Positions 10,971 through 20,912 of a stretch of 64,000 nucleotides of DNA are shown piece after piece. Within the stretch, counting starts at the first letter, position 1. Every line of letters starts with the position of its first letter. The DNA lies in the NCBI RefSeq assembly GCF_000226115.1, contig NC_016457.1, positions 682,001 to 746,000 of the forward strand, given 5' to 3'. The stretch comes from Thermothielavioides terrestris NRRL 8126 (taxonomy: Eukaryota; Ascomycota; Sordariomycetes; Sordariales; Chaetomiaceae). Below the pieces are notes generated by a model. That model was not told where the DNA came from. It worked only from the letters and a program-made list of their open reading frames with translations, and did no database searches. The position numbers and the translations under genes were made by a program.

Positions 10971-12173
10971 TGCTCCCGTCCGATCTCCCGTTACGGAAGC
11001 ATAGAAGATGTCTTAAGAGATAAATACGCTGTGACTAAGATAGTACTCTGTCAAGTTGAGCTGAAGCTGAAGCTGAGTGGTGCTAGCATAACACTGCCAA
11101 TTCCTCCAGAAAGCAAGGCGAAGGCGATGGACCAAAAAACAGAGACAGAAACAGAATGAAAGAGCAGAGGCAGGAGAAAACCTCTCGGAACCAAGCGGTG
11201 ACGCCTGCGACAGGCTTCTCCCAGCAGGAGCGGCACACTGGGTCCGGAAATAAGCAGGCCGGGGCCAGGTGCCCACCTCGGCGGCTCCCAACCTCGGTGG
11301 GAATGCAGAGCAGGAGGCGGATGTGGATGCTTGGTCGACCGCGACCGGCCCGGCCCATACCCGGCAGCCCCGTCCGGCAGGGACCAGCATCGAGGATGTC
11401 AAGACTTGGCATCAAGACTTGGCCGGGGAACAAGCTTCGTGTGCAGCGGGGGAAGAATTTCTATTTCCGAGTGCGAGTGCGAAGCTTTGAAGGGCAGACA
11501 AAACAAAACAACCTGGAAGCACAGCACTTGCCTCTCATCCCCCAATTGCCTGCAAACCTGCCCGCCCCGCACCAACAAGACGGGCTCGGCTCATCGGCAT
11601 TCGCGCTCAGAGCGCGAAGTCCCCCGTCCCGACAATCACCCCTCAACGCAACCTTCCGCGGTCGGATGCAGACCGCATAACGAGCCCGAGCGTCAACATG
11701 GCGCCATCCGCACGCACGTCAATGAATTCCAGGAGTTTGCGCAGTGCGCGGATCGAAGCTCGACCGGCGTCGGAAGGTTTCCTGGGAGATGCAGAATGAA
11801 GGCGAGTCGGCAGTTGGCAGAGTTGAGAAGAAGTGGAGCCAATGACAAAAAATTGGCCACGGAAGGAACTGAAAGAAGCTCCGGGCCAATGTTGGCCCTG
11901 GGCCCCTTGGCGGGCAGCTACGGAAGTATGTAACACACTCAGTAAGGTAAGGTAAGGTATATAGTGTATACCTTGGTGGCTGCCCCACCACCCCGCAGGC
12001 CCACATTATTTTTCAGCAGCAGGGTGCGGGACGCACAGCAACATGCCCAGCTCCGGGGCCGGACCCCGCTTCCGGTGGTGCGGGTTGCCCTGTGACTAAC
12101 GCCGGCGCACGTCAGCGACACCGGGACAGACGACACGGCCCACCGCCCGGAGGCATTGAGAACGGCAAGCAAC
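10971..12173. promoter_or_regulatory. Divergent promoter region, MFS transporter / gamma-glutamyl phosphate reductase
   Basis: About 1.2 kb with no supported gene. It contains a small GGTAA repeat (TAAGGTAAGGTAAGGTA at about 11942-11958) and a purine-rich stretch at 11140-11180. No known operator could be identified. Confidence 0.45.
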
Positions 12174-13514
12174 ATGTCGCTGACTAACGCGTCCCCCGCC
12201 GACGCCGCGCAGGCGGCCAAATCGGCATCGCACGTGCTGGCGACGCTCTCGGCCGACGCGCGCAACGAGGCACTCACGGCCATCCACGCCGGCCTTGCCG
12301 CCGCCCGCGACGACATCCTCGCCGCCAATGCTCGCGACCTCGAGCTGGCCCGCCAGGCCGCCGCCGACGGCAAGCTGAGCCAGAGCCTGGTGGCCCGCCT
12401 CGACCTCGGCAAGAAGGGCAAGTGGGAGGACATGCTCAAGGGCATCCTCGACGTGCGCGACCTCGACGATCCCGTCGGCCGCGTCACCCTGCGCACCCGC
12501 CTCGACGACGGCCTCGAGCTCGAGCGGGTCACCTGCCCCATCGGCGTGCTGCTCATCATCTTCGAGGCTCGCCCCGAGGTCATCGCCAACATCGCCGCCC
12601 TCGCCATCAAATCCGGCAACGCCGCCATCCTCAAGGGCGGCAAGGAGTCGACCGAGTCGTTCGTCGCCATCTCGCGCGTCATCTCGGCCGCCCTCGAGAG
12701 GACCCAGGTTCCCAACGACGCCATCCAGCTGGTGACCACCCGCGACGTCATCCCCGAGCTGCTCGCCCTCGACCAGCACATCGACCTGGTCATCCCGCGC
12801 GGCTCCAACGACCTCGTCCGCTACATCAAGAACACCACCCGCATCCCCGTGCTCGGCCACGCCGACGGCCTCTGCGCCATCTACCTCGAGCAGTCCGCCG
12901 ACCCGGCCATGGCCGCAGAAGTCATCGTCGACTCCAAGACGAACTACCCCGCCGCCTGCAACAGCCTCGAGACCCTCGTCGTGCAGGAGGCCGCCCTGCC
13001 CACCCTCCTGCCCGCGGTCGCCGCCGCGCTCGCCGCCAAGGGGGTCGAGCTGCGCTGCGACACCGCGAGCAAGGCCGCGCTGCAGCACGTCCCCGGCCTC
13101 AACCTCGTCGACGCCGTCGAGGCCGACTACGACACCGAGTTCCTCTCGCTGACGCTGGCCGTCAAGACGGTCGCGTCGCTCACCGAGGCTGTCGCGCACA
13201 TCAACGCGCACGGTTCGCACCACACCGACTGCATCCTGACGGCGTCGCGCGAGCAGGCCGAGCAGTTCATGGCCGCCGTCGACTCGGCCGGCGTCTACTG
13301 GAACGCGTCGACCCGCTTCGCCGACGGCACTCGCTACGGCTTCGGCACCGAGGTCGGCATCAGCACCAACAAGATCCACTCGCGCGGGCCCGTCGGCTTG
13401 GAGGGCCTGATGATCTACAAGTACAAGCTGCGGGGGAGCGGCCAGGTCGCCGCAGTCTATGGCGAAGGGGACGGCAAGAAGAGGTTCTTGCATCAGAGGT
13501 TGCCTTTGGAGTAG
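12174..13514 (+). CDS. Gamma-glutamyl phosphate reductase (glutamate-5-semialdehyde dehydrogenase), proline biosynthesis
   Basis: Single exon of 446 aa. The enzyme reduces gamma-glutamyl phosphate with NADPH to glutamate semialdehyde, the second step of proline synthesis (yeast PRO2, bacterial ProA). Family landmarks are present: PIGVLLIIFEARPEV near 123-137, ALKSGN-type motif (AIKSGNAAILKGGKE), LVIPRGSNDLVRYI, and the catalytic cysteine in NYPAACNSLETLVV at about Cys262. The C-terminal GRGPVGLEGL-type motif appears as SRGPVGLEGLMIYKYKL. Length is close to the roughly 420-455 aa family norm. The start is the ATG at 12174; the frame opens six codons earlier but only at a TTG. The strongly codon-biased opposite strand creates a long mirror frame that is not a gene. 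Confidence 0.95.
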   Translation: MSLTNASPADAAQAAKSASHVLATLSADARNEALTAIHAGLAAARDDILAANARDLELARQAAADGKLSQSLVARLDLGKKGKWEDMLKGILDVRDLDDPVGRVTLRTRLDDGLELERVTCPIGVLLIIFEARPEVIANIAALAIKSGNAAILKGGKESTESFVAISRVISAALERTQVPNDAIQLVTTRDVIPELLALDQHIDLVIPRGSNDLVRYIKNTTRIPVLGHADGLCAIYLEQSADPAMAAEVIVDSKTNYPAACNSLETLVVQEAALPTLLPAVAAALAAKGVELRCDTASKAALQHVPGLNLVDAVEADYDTEFLSLTLAVKTVASLTEAVAHINAHGSHHTDCILTASREQAEQFMAAVDSAGVYWNASTRFADGTRYGFGTEVGISTNKIHSRGPVGLEGLMIYKYKLRGSGQVAAVYGEGDGKKRFLHQRLPLE

Positions 13515-14556
13515 GGGCTAGAAAAAAGTAAGGAAAGGGAAAAATAAAAATAAACATGGATCCGGATACCCGCTTGCTCATTAGGGTGTGAAATCAGTCC
13601 ATGCAATAAATAATCCGCCTTCGCAAGGTGCTGCCCGCCCTATATAGCCCCCACTAGGTATTCTCATTGCTGCCATTGACACCGAACTCAATGCATTCGA
13701 CCCTTTTCCAGACCGGCAGGACCCAGAGATCACAACGGAAAGCACCAGCCCAACAACAGCAGCCGTCACGTATCGAAGATGCACTCACTGCCTGCTACCC
13801 AGGGAGACGTCGCCAACAACGCCACACACCACAACACAACACCGCACAGAAGAGAGAGATGAATGTCACACCAGGAAGGAGGGAAGGTAGGTAGGTATAA
13901 AACAAAGGTATAAAACACAGCAGACGACACAGCGGCAGAGGGGAATAGCGCTACAAGCCAACACAATACACACCGCCCAGTCACCACCCATCATCAATCA
14001 CACACACACACCAAGCCGCCAGCCCGCCGTGCCCCGTGCCCCAGTCCCCGTCCAAAGCAGTCAAACCCCACGTATAACCACCAAGGTAGATAGGTAGGTA
14101 GGTAGGTGGGTCCGCTCGCTCGCTCGTCCGTCAGTGGTGGTGACGGTACTCAGTAGCAGCAGTGGTAAATCATGAACATAAACGCGTGCCTCATTCATCG
14201 ACACTCATCACTCATTGCGTCTCAGGCGCACACTCCCCCTCCTCACCCTGGGGCCTTTTTTCCCCTCACCCCTCTCCCACACACCACGCCAAACCCACAA
14301 CCTTCGGTAGGTAGCTACTCAGACAGAAACAAGACAACAAGCGCCTCCCCACCCCTTCCTCTCTTCTCCTTCCCCATCAAAACACCAAAAACCAGCTGGG
14401 ACAACTCCGACTTTGAATCAAGCACCGCGTAATCGGTCCACACACACACCACCGCGCCATTGCCATCGCTCATTCAGCGCCACCGTCCGTCCGTCCACCA
14501 GAAGAGCTGGGAGGCGTAAAAAAGAAAAAAGACAAAAAAGGAAAAAGAAAAAAAAC
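13515..14556. other. Convergent intergenic spacer with microsatellites
   Basis: Between the 3' ends of the proline gene and the Cut12-like gene. It carries (GGTA)n-type runs at about 13889-13898 and 14083-14107, CA-rich stretches near 14001 and A-rich runs at 14519-14555. No coding exon is supported. Confidence 0.55.
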
Positions 14557-17154
14557 TCAAACAAACCGCCCCCTACTCCCATGCGACCCCCCAGCACCCA
14601 TCCGCTCAATGGAGCTCATAATCCCGCTAGCCCCGACCCCGCGCAAGCCCTGCCCGGACCCAGGCCGCGGCAGGCCACTGCCGCTGCCGCTGCCGCTCCC
14701 GCCTCCAGCAGCGCCGACGCCGATCATGGTGGCGGCGCTCTTGGTCCGCTCGTGCGACGCGCGCACGCCGGGGGCGGGGATGCCTGACACGGAGCCGGGG
14801 GCGCGCAGGCCCGAGGCGCGGAAGCCGTTCGCCAGGGAGCTGTTGTTGTTGTTGGCTGATGTGGAGAGGCGGAAGCTGTTGCCCGGGGTGCGGGACGTGC
14901 TGGGGCCGGCGTAGGACTGTCGCTTAGACGGTGTCTTGGTTGCCTGCTGCTGCTGCTGCTGCTGCGGCTGGTGCTGCTGGTGGTGGGGTGGTGATCGTTG
15001 TTGTTGCTGTTGTGGTTGGTATTGGGGTTGGTGGTGAGGGGGCTGCTGCTGCTGCTGCTGCTGGTCGGACGGCTCCTCGTCGGCCGCGGCGATGAAGCTC
15101 TGCTGAATGTTCATCATCTCCTCGGCGAGCATGACGAGCTCGCCCTTCTCGACGCGCTCGCGCTCGAGCAGCACGCGCAGCTCGGCGTTGTCGGCCTGCA
15201 CCGTCTTGAGCACGGCCTCGACCTTCTCGACGGTGGCCTCGAGCTCGCGGATCTGGGCGGCGTCGCGCGCCCGCTCGGCCCGCCGCTCCTCCTCCATCTC
15301 GGCCAGCCGGGCCGGGTCGAGGCCGCGGTGGGCCGCGGCGCTGTCGCGGCTGGCCAGCTGCCGCAGCTCCTCGTTCTCGCGCCGCAGCTCGTCCACCTGC
15401 GCCTGCAGCTGGTGCACCCGCTTCTCCCACCGGTGCTCGTAGCTCTTCTTCAGCGCCGCCACCTTGTTCTCGTGCTTGCTCTTGTACAGCGCGTGCAGCT
15501 CGCGCGCGACGCGCTCGACGGCGATCTCGACCTCCTTGTGCGACGGCGGCGCGACGGGCGGCTTGTTCTCAGCCCCGCCGGCGGCAGCGGCGGCGGCCTC
15601 GGCGCTGGCCTTACCGGCGCGCATGCCCGCCATCTTGCTCTCGGCCTCCTGCGCCATCATCTCGGCCGCCTCGCGCCGCTTCTCGGACTCGTCGAGCTTG
15701 AACTCGAGCTCCTCGCGCTCGCGCTGGCTGATGACGATCTCCTCCTTGACCTTGCGCAGCACCGCCTCCATCTCGCGGCCCCGCCGCTCCCAGCTGTCCT
15801 TCTCGGCCTGCAAGGCTTCCTGCGCCCCTTGCACCTCGCGCAGCTGCTCCATGCACTCGCCCACCCGCTTCTCGGCGTCGCCCACGGCCGTCTTGAGCGA
15901 CTGCACCTCGGCCTCCTTGCCGCTCAGCGAGGCCTTGAGGCTGCTGATTTCCGAGAGGAAGCCCGACTTGAGCGACTCGAGCTCGCGCGGCGTGATGGAG
16001 GGGATGCTGCGCGGGGTGGGCGCCGGCGGCAGGTCGAAGTCGAGCAGGCTCACCAGGTTGTTGCTGCCATTGGGTCGCTGCGGGGTGGCCGCCACATTCG
16101 CCTCCGCCGTTGACGACGACGGCGGCATGGCCCCTCCGCGTCTGGACGGAGTCGGGTACGCCCCGTAGGCGCCGTAGCGCAATTGCTCGGTGAAGTCCAT
16201 CAGGTTCGTGGTGTTATTACCGGCGTCATACGAGCCATTGACCCGCGGCGTTCGTGACGCTTCTGGCGGCTCCATCCTCGGCGCCCGCGGTGTCGAGGCG
16301 CCCATGACTGAGAACTTGCTCGGGCTGTCGCTGCGCATCTGTGCCAGCATTGTGAGGTTGGGCACGCCCGAGAAGGCGCTGAAGGTGCTGACCATGGAGT
16401 CGTCCAGGACGGAATGCTCCTCCTCGCCCAAGTGGCCCTGACCCGGAGCGGCGCCGTGAGAAACCAGGAGCGTATGGCCGTCTTCGTGGTCCGCATCGTC
16501 GGCGCCGTCGTGCATCGCATTCACCTCGTCCTCGAAGATCTCAATGGCGTGCTTCAGTCCCTCGTTCTCCAGCACGACCTCCTGCAGGCTGCTCTGGCGC
16601 TCGCCAGAAGAGCGGCGCTCCTCCAATGACCGGCGCGGCGATTCCCTGGCCGAGGAACCGGGCTGGCTGACCTTGACGGGGAACCGCTTGATCGGGCCCA
16701 CCTTCCGGGGGCTTTGTGGTAGCGGAGGCGGCGGCATGCTCTTGGCTGGCGAAGAGGTCTCGTCGTGGGCCGATTGTGGTGATTGTTGGGTCTGGTTCTG
16801 GCCTTGTGGTTGTGACTGTGCCTGCGCTTGCGCCTGTGTCTGTGCCTGGATCTGACTCTGCTGCTGCTGCTGGAGGATCTTGAGCGGTGAGAGCTCGCTG
16901 CCCGAGATGATTCGAGAGCCCGCACGGGCCTTTGGCGGTGAGGGCCCGCGGGCGGTCGGGGACGTCACCTCGTCCTTAACGTGCGAGAGAAACGGGGAGC
17001 TGTCGCCGTCCAAGGATATGTCGTCATTGCTCGTGTGGTTCTCAGTGTTGCCGGCCGGTTTGCGGCGGTCATCGCATGCTTCGCGGCGCAGATTGGCCGT
17101 TGGGGTTGAGAGATTGAGCGCCGCGCTTGGCGCCGGCGACAGCGGCGCGGCCAT
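14557..17154 (-). CDS. Cut12-like spindle pole body coiled-coil protein
   Basis: Single exon of 865 aa. The N-terminal third is disordered, with a polyQ tract (about 92-120), several SP/TP sites and RRSLEERRSS-type basic patches. A conserved-looking block with LENEGLKHAIEIFEDEVNAM (about 215-240) and SVLDDSMVSTFSAFSGVPN follows. Residues about 390-700 form a long coiled coil; within it ERVARELHALYKSKHENK and AALKKSYEHRWEKRVHQLQ match what I recall of the fungal Cut12 domain, a spindle pole body anchor for mitotic entry. The C-terminus is polyQ/His/Pro-rich, then Ser/Gly-rich. The start is the ATG at 17154 in a TTACCATGG context; upstream in-frame codons have no ATG. The assignment rests on the coiled-coil motif, so a related SPB protein is possible. 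Confidence 0.68.
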   Translation of the reverse strand: MAAPLSPAPSAALNLSTPTANLRREACDDRRKPAGNTENHTSNDDISLDGDSSPFLSHVKDEVTSPTARGPSPPKARAGSRIISGSELSPLKILQQQQQSQIQAQTQAQAQAQSQPQGQNQTQQSPQSAHDETSSPAKSMPPPPLPQSPRKVGPIKRFPVKVSQPGSSARESPRRSLEERRSSGERQSSLQEVVLENEGLKHAIEIFEDEVNAMHDGADDADHEDGHTLLVSHGAAPGQGHLGEEEHSVLDDSMVSTFSAFSGVPNLTMLAQMRSDSPSKFSVMGASTPRAPRMEPPEASRTPRVNGSYDAGNNTTNLMDFTEQLRYGAYGAYPTPSRRGGAMPPSSSTAEANVAATPQRPNGSNNLVSLLDFDLPPAPTPRSIPSITPRELESLKSGFLSEISSLKASLSGKEAEVQSLKTAVGDAEKRVGECMEQLREVQGAQEALQAEKDSWERRGREMEAVLRKVKEEIVISQREREELEFKLDESEKRREAAEMMAQEAESKMAGMRAGKASAEAAAAAAGGAENKPPVAPPSHKEVEIAVERVARELHALYKSKHENKVAALKKSYEHRWEKRVHQLQAQVDELRRENEELRQLASRDSAAAHRGLDPARLAEMEEERRAERARDAAQIRELEATVEKVEAVLKTVQADNAELRVLLERERVEKGELVMLAEEMMNIQQSFIAAADEEPSDQQQQQQQPPHHQPQYQPQQQQQRSPPHHQQHQPQQQQQQQATKTPSKRQSYAGPSTSRTPGNSFRLSTSANNNNSSLANGFRASGLRAPGSVSGIPAPGVRASHERTKSAATMIGVGAAGGGSGSGSGSGLPRPGSGQGLRGVGASGIMSSIERMGAGGSHGSRGRFV

Positions 17155-18211
17155 GGTAACGCAATGGTTGCTGATTGCAAACTGCGAATTGCTGAAAAGG
17201 CAATTGAGGATTTGCCACTTTGCCTCGGAAAGCAAATCTCAGCTGGGAGGCTAAGTTAGCTCGCGCTGTCGATGTCTGCTGAGCTCGGCAGATTGAATAG
17301 CAATGGCGCGGGTGCTTCTTTCTCCCTTTCGGGGAAATTGCCAGGACGTCCCCTGAGTTAATTGCAGTCCCACGGCCGGTGGGGCCAATCAGCGAGGTGG
17401 AGCAACCCCTGGCTGTTTACCGTTGTGGCCCAGCAACGGCGACCGTCACGTGGGCTTCACTCCACAACATCCAGACATGGAGAGGGAAGCCAAGTTCGGC
17501 GATCTCTTCGCGACTTGTGTGGAACCAAGGTGTCAATCTCTCTCTGAGCCCCTCTGAGATTCTTCCCCATTCAAGGCCTTAGTTGATTGCTACTTGGATC
17601 CTCGACCCGGAACCAGATTACCACATTAGCATGACGGTGAAGAGGAAACCTGCGAGCTACTTGTCCAGTACGGGTACAGGCAACACTCCCTCGGGGACCG
17701 ACACATGGTCGAGGCTCCAGCAGACAGACAATCAATCCCGGTGCCGGTTGTAATATGGGTGTGCTTAGAGAGTTGTCACTTTATCGCAAAGCACCATTGC
17801 CTCTGTTGTGGCACGCCTCGAGCCTAGATTCACACATGCAACATGAATGCAATATGAGGCGAAAAATGCTTGGGCTTCTGTTTCCCATGAAGGCCCTCGC
17901 CCCGCTGAAGAAAATCTCCTTTGGACTTTCTGTATTGTGTAACGATTCTTGAGCACAATGACCACGAGGCCTTGGGCAGAATGAAGGAAGAAAGGGGGAA
18001 GGTGGTAGCAGAGTCGCATACCACCGGATTTTCCGGCACTCCATGTTTCTCGATCTCACCAAAATATCGCAAAATTCGAACAGATATGCCCACAATATCC
18101 AACTTAAATAACCAAGATGGGAACCAAGCACCCGGCAGTCGTCGCCATAGTTACTTGCACTACAAACCATCAGTTCACCGATTTCCCCTCCCCCTCCCAC
18201 TCCATTTTGGT
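17155..18211. other. Intergenic, upstream of the Cut12-like gene
   Basis: About 1.06 kb between the Cut12-like start and the stop of the small split gene. Short frames (for example a 40-codon plus-strand frame starting at 17631) lack family-like features. No repeats or RNA genes were seen. Confidence 0.45.
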
Positions 18212-18577
18212 CTAGTTCTGGGCATCCCTCGGCCCTCGAACATGATGAGTCGTGACGTGGTTGCCGTTCGCGTCCTTGAACTCAACGGTGATGTGCTCCT
18301 TCTCATGTCCGTCGCCGCCATGGAAAGTTGACCTGTGGTTTCGTCAGTCTATGTGACGCCTACGAGACGCTACCCGCGAGCGCGTAGAAGTCCAATCGAA
18401 CTTAAGGGCAGCGTACACCACCGCTGCGTGCTCGACGCCTCGCTGTTCGAGCTGACGGTCCTCGTAATGTGCTCTGATCAACTGCTCCGCTTCGGACCGT
18501 CGACCGTCCCTCACATGGTGGGTGCTGTACCGCCAGGTGATTGACTGGAGCGCCCGGAGTATTCTGGTAGGGATCAT
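18212..18577 (-). CDS. Small His-rich protein, two exons, function unknown
   Basis: Hand-built model: exon 1 at 18577-18417, an 84-nt intron (GTACGC donor, GACTGACG branch-like site, CCACAG acceptor) and exon 2 at 18332-18212, giving 93 aa. Exon 2 is convincingly coding: it reads STFHGGDGHEKEHITVEF followed by KDANGNHVTTHHVRGPRDAQN and a stop, with no homopolymer bias. Exon 1 starts at an ATG in a pyrimidine-rich CTTTTGCCATG context, and its first 20 residues (MIPTRILRALQSITWRYST) are basic and amphipathic, like a mitochondrial presequence. A GTGAGG word inside exon 1 could be another donor, so the upstream half is less certain. It is divergent from the kinase gene, 811 bp away. I do not recognise the family. 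Confidence 0.55.
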
Positions 18578-19388
18578 GGCAAAAGGAAGAAGGCCGGGCA
18601 ACAGCGAGGAGCAAGGACAATTGGTGAGGGGAAGAAGGGGACGACTGCTTTGGTGAAAGAGAACTGGCGCTTTTATTTCTCACAGCCGGAAGAAGCTCGC
18701 TGCAGAATGAGTCGGGATGGGATGATGGGCTTCAGTCAAGCTAATATACACAACATTCATCGAGTAGCATGAGCTATCACGGGGAGGCTGCTAACTCGGG
18801 AAGCTGTCAAGGAGACAAGGAGTCAGGCACCGGAGTCGGTCATTGTTTCTGGCCGGCGGTTACTTGGACCTTGCAAGCCTTACTATTCTGGACCATTCGC
18901 TTTAATTCACAGAAGGCAAACGGCGACGGCGGGCTGCTTCATTAGCCGCCTGAGCGATTTGTTCGAGGCTTGGTCTGGGATGATGCAGGACTCCAAAGGC
19001 CATTTTGAATCGAGGCATGCGAGGTTCGAATGCGAGGCCCACTTTTTTTTCAGGGGATTGGCAGCTCACGCGCTGCACGAGTTAAGCGCTTGAGCCGCTC
19101 AGCGCTTCGGTTCACCCTTCATCCTCGTCACCCGCCGCAGCGGGCGTGTCGCATCGCGAACATGATTGGGTGCGCAGATGTGCAGGGGCTTGACCGGACT
19201 TTCCTTGTATCATGCCGCAATGAAGCGCAGGCGATTGAGAGTGCAACAGCGTGTCACGTGATGGGATCCTGTTCATGGCTCGTGTGGCGGCGTCTGTAAT
19301 CCAAAACTGCCCGAATCCCCAACTTGAACTGAACAGCCGCCAATAGAAACTTTAACAACACCCACTTGGACCACCCGACTCGACAACG
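18578..19388. promoter_or_regulatory. Divergent promoter region, small His-rich gene / SRPK-like kinase
   Basis: 811 bp with no coding exon, repeat or RNA gene that I can support. Confidence 0.45.
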
Positions 19389-20912
19389 ATGGTGCTTGCC
19401 GATATGCTGAGCACCTGTGTGAACCGCCTCAAATCGGTGCTCGGGCTCTCTTCCAAGCCACTTGCACAACCCGCGCGCTTCTTCTCCGAGGAGAGCATCA
19501 GCCGGTACTGCTACGGGGGCTACCATCCCGTCCGCATTGGCGATGTCTTCGATAATGGCAAGTACAAAATTGTCAGTAAACTCGGATACGGCGTATATTC
19601 GACCGTGTGGTTGGCATGCCATCTTGAGTAAGTCCGCCTGTGCTCTTCTTGCACTTGTGAAGTACCGGTCCCATTAAGTCCACTGCCGGAGAGCAGGACG
19701 AGACGGCACGTTGCGCTCAAAATCCTCACCGCCGATTGTTATGGGCAGCAACAGGACACGTTTGAACTGGATATTCTGAGGCAAATTAAGGCCCAGACCA
19801 CTCCGCATCCGGGGTCCAACCACATCCTTCCGCTCCTCGACCAATTTGAACACCAAGGCCCGAACGGTAAACACGTCTGTCTGGTCTTCAAGGCCATGGG
19901 CCCCGATATACAGCGATATCGGCGCCTCTTCCCGAGGTTGAGGATTCCAGTGCCCCTGGTAAAAGAAATATCCAGGCAGCTCCTGTTGGCGCTGGCATAC
20001 CTGCATGATGTGTGCCGCGTCATCCACACAGGTCAGCACTTGTGGCTTAGACACACGAGAGGAAAAGCTCACGTTATGTTACAGATATCAAACCCCAGAA
20101 CATCCTCGTCGAAACCACTGCTATCAACACCATGTTCGAGCAAGCGCCCTCTGAAGCATTCCGCTCAGAACGCCCACCGCTGGAAGCCCCCAATGACTTC
20201 TACATGGAATCGAGACAGGTGTCGTCGGCAGAGGAAGATCTTACACAACCGACCGATCTGTCAGTCAGGCTAGCTGACTTTGGGACCTGTGAGTTCACTT
20301 AACATGATAGTTAGGTTCGCCGCCTTCAGGAGAAGACTAACCCAACGCAACAACAAACTAGCAAGTTATTTCGGCCGCCACTTGACCGAGTGGATCCAGC
20401 CGCAGATGCTGCGGGCGCCGGAGGTTATCCTCGGCGCGGAATGGGACCACAAGGTGGACATCTGGAACCTGGGCGTGATTGTGTGGGAGCTCGCCGAGGG
20501 CAAGGTCCTCTTCGACGGCGCCTGGACCGCAAACGCTCCCTACACGGCCGAGGCCCACCTGGCGCAGATGACGGCGATCATGGGCCGCATGCCCGAGGCA
20601 CTATTGGCGCGGTCCAAGAACAGAAACCAGTATTTTGACGATGAGGGTAAGGAAAGAACAACCTCCGCCCGCATCGTCCTGCTTAGCACGCTGAAACTGA
20701 CTTCTGGGCCTATCACTCATGAACATACAGGCAAGCTCCTGAAGCCATCAACCTTCCCGCCATGCTCGCTGGAGCAGTTCAGCAGCATCCCCGGCCTCTC
20801 GGATGCGGAAAAAAAGGCGTATCTGGACTTCGTATTGTCCATGATCAGGCTGGACCCGCAGCAGCGGCCGGATGCGAAAAGCCTGTTGGAGTCCGAGTGG
20901 TTGAGGCAGTGA
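19389..20912 (+). CDS. SRPK-like (SR-protein kinase family) serine/threonine kinase
   Basis: Five exons, 19389-19627, 19697-20031, 20085-20288, 20362-20646 and 20731-20912, give 414 aa with frame kept at every junction. The Gly-loop is LGYGVYSTVW (about 65-74), the ATP lysine is in VALKIL (about K88), and the catalytic loop is VIHTDIKPQNIL (about 188-199). This has HTD in place of HRD, as in SRPKs. Mg-binding DFG lies in LADFGTS (about 254-260), and RAPEVILG and DIWNLGVIVWELAEGKVLF follow. The spacer between lobes is short, so the large SRPK insert is nearly absent. Fungi carry many such lineage-expanded SRPK-like kinases whose substrates are unknown; canonical SRPKs phosphorylate RS-domain splicing factors. 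Exon 2 could instead begin at 19679, adding six residues. Confidence 0.86.

Noticed and set aside
12096..13493. 465-codon minus-strand frame opposite gamma-glutamyl phosphate reductase
   Set aside because: It is the mirror of a strongly codon-biased gene. Its Val/Gly/Ala/Asp-rich sequence has no family features. The same applies to 737-1672 plus, 8401-9759 plus and 14998-16113 plus.
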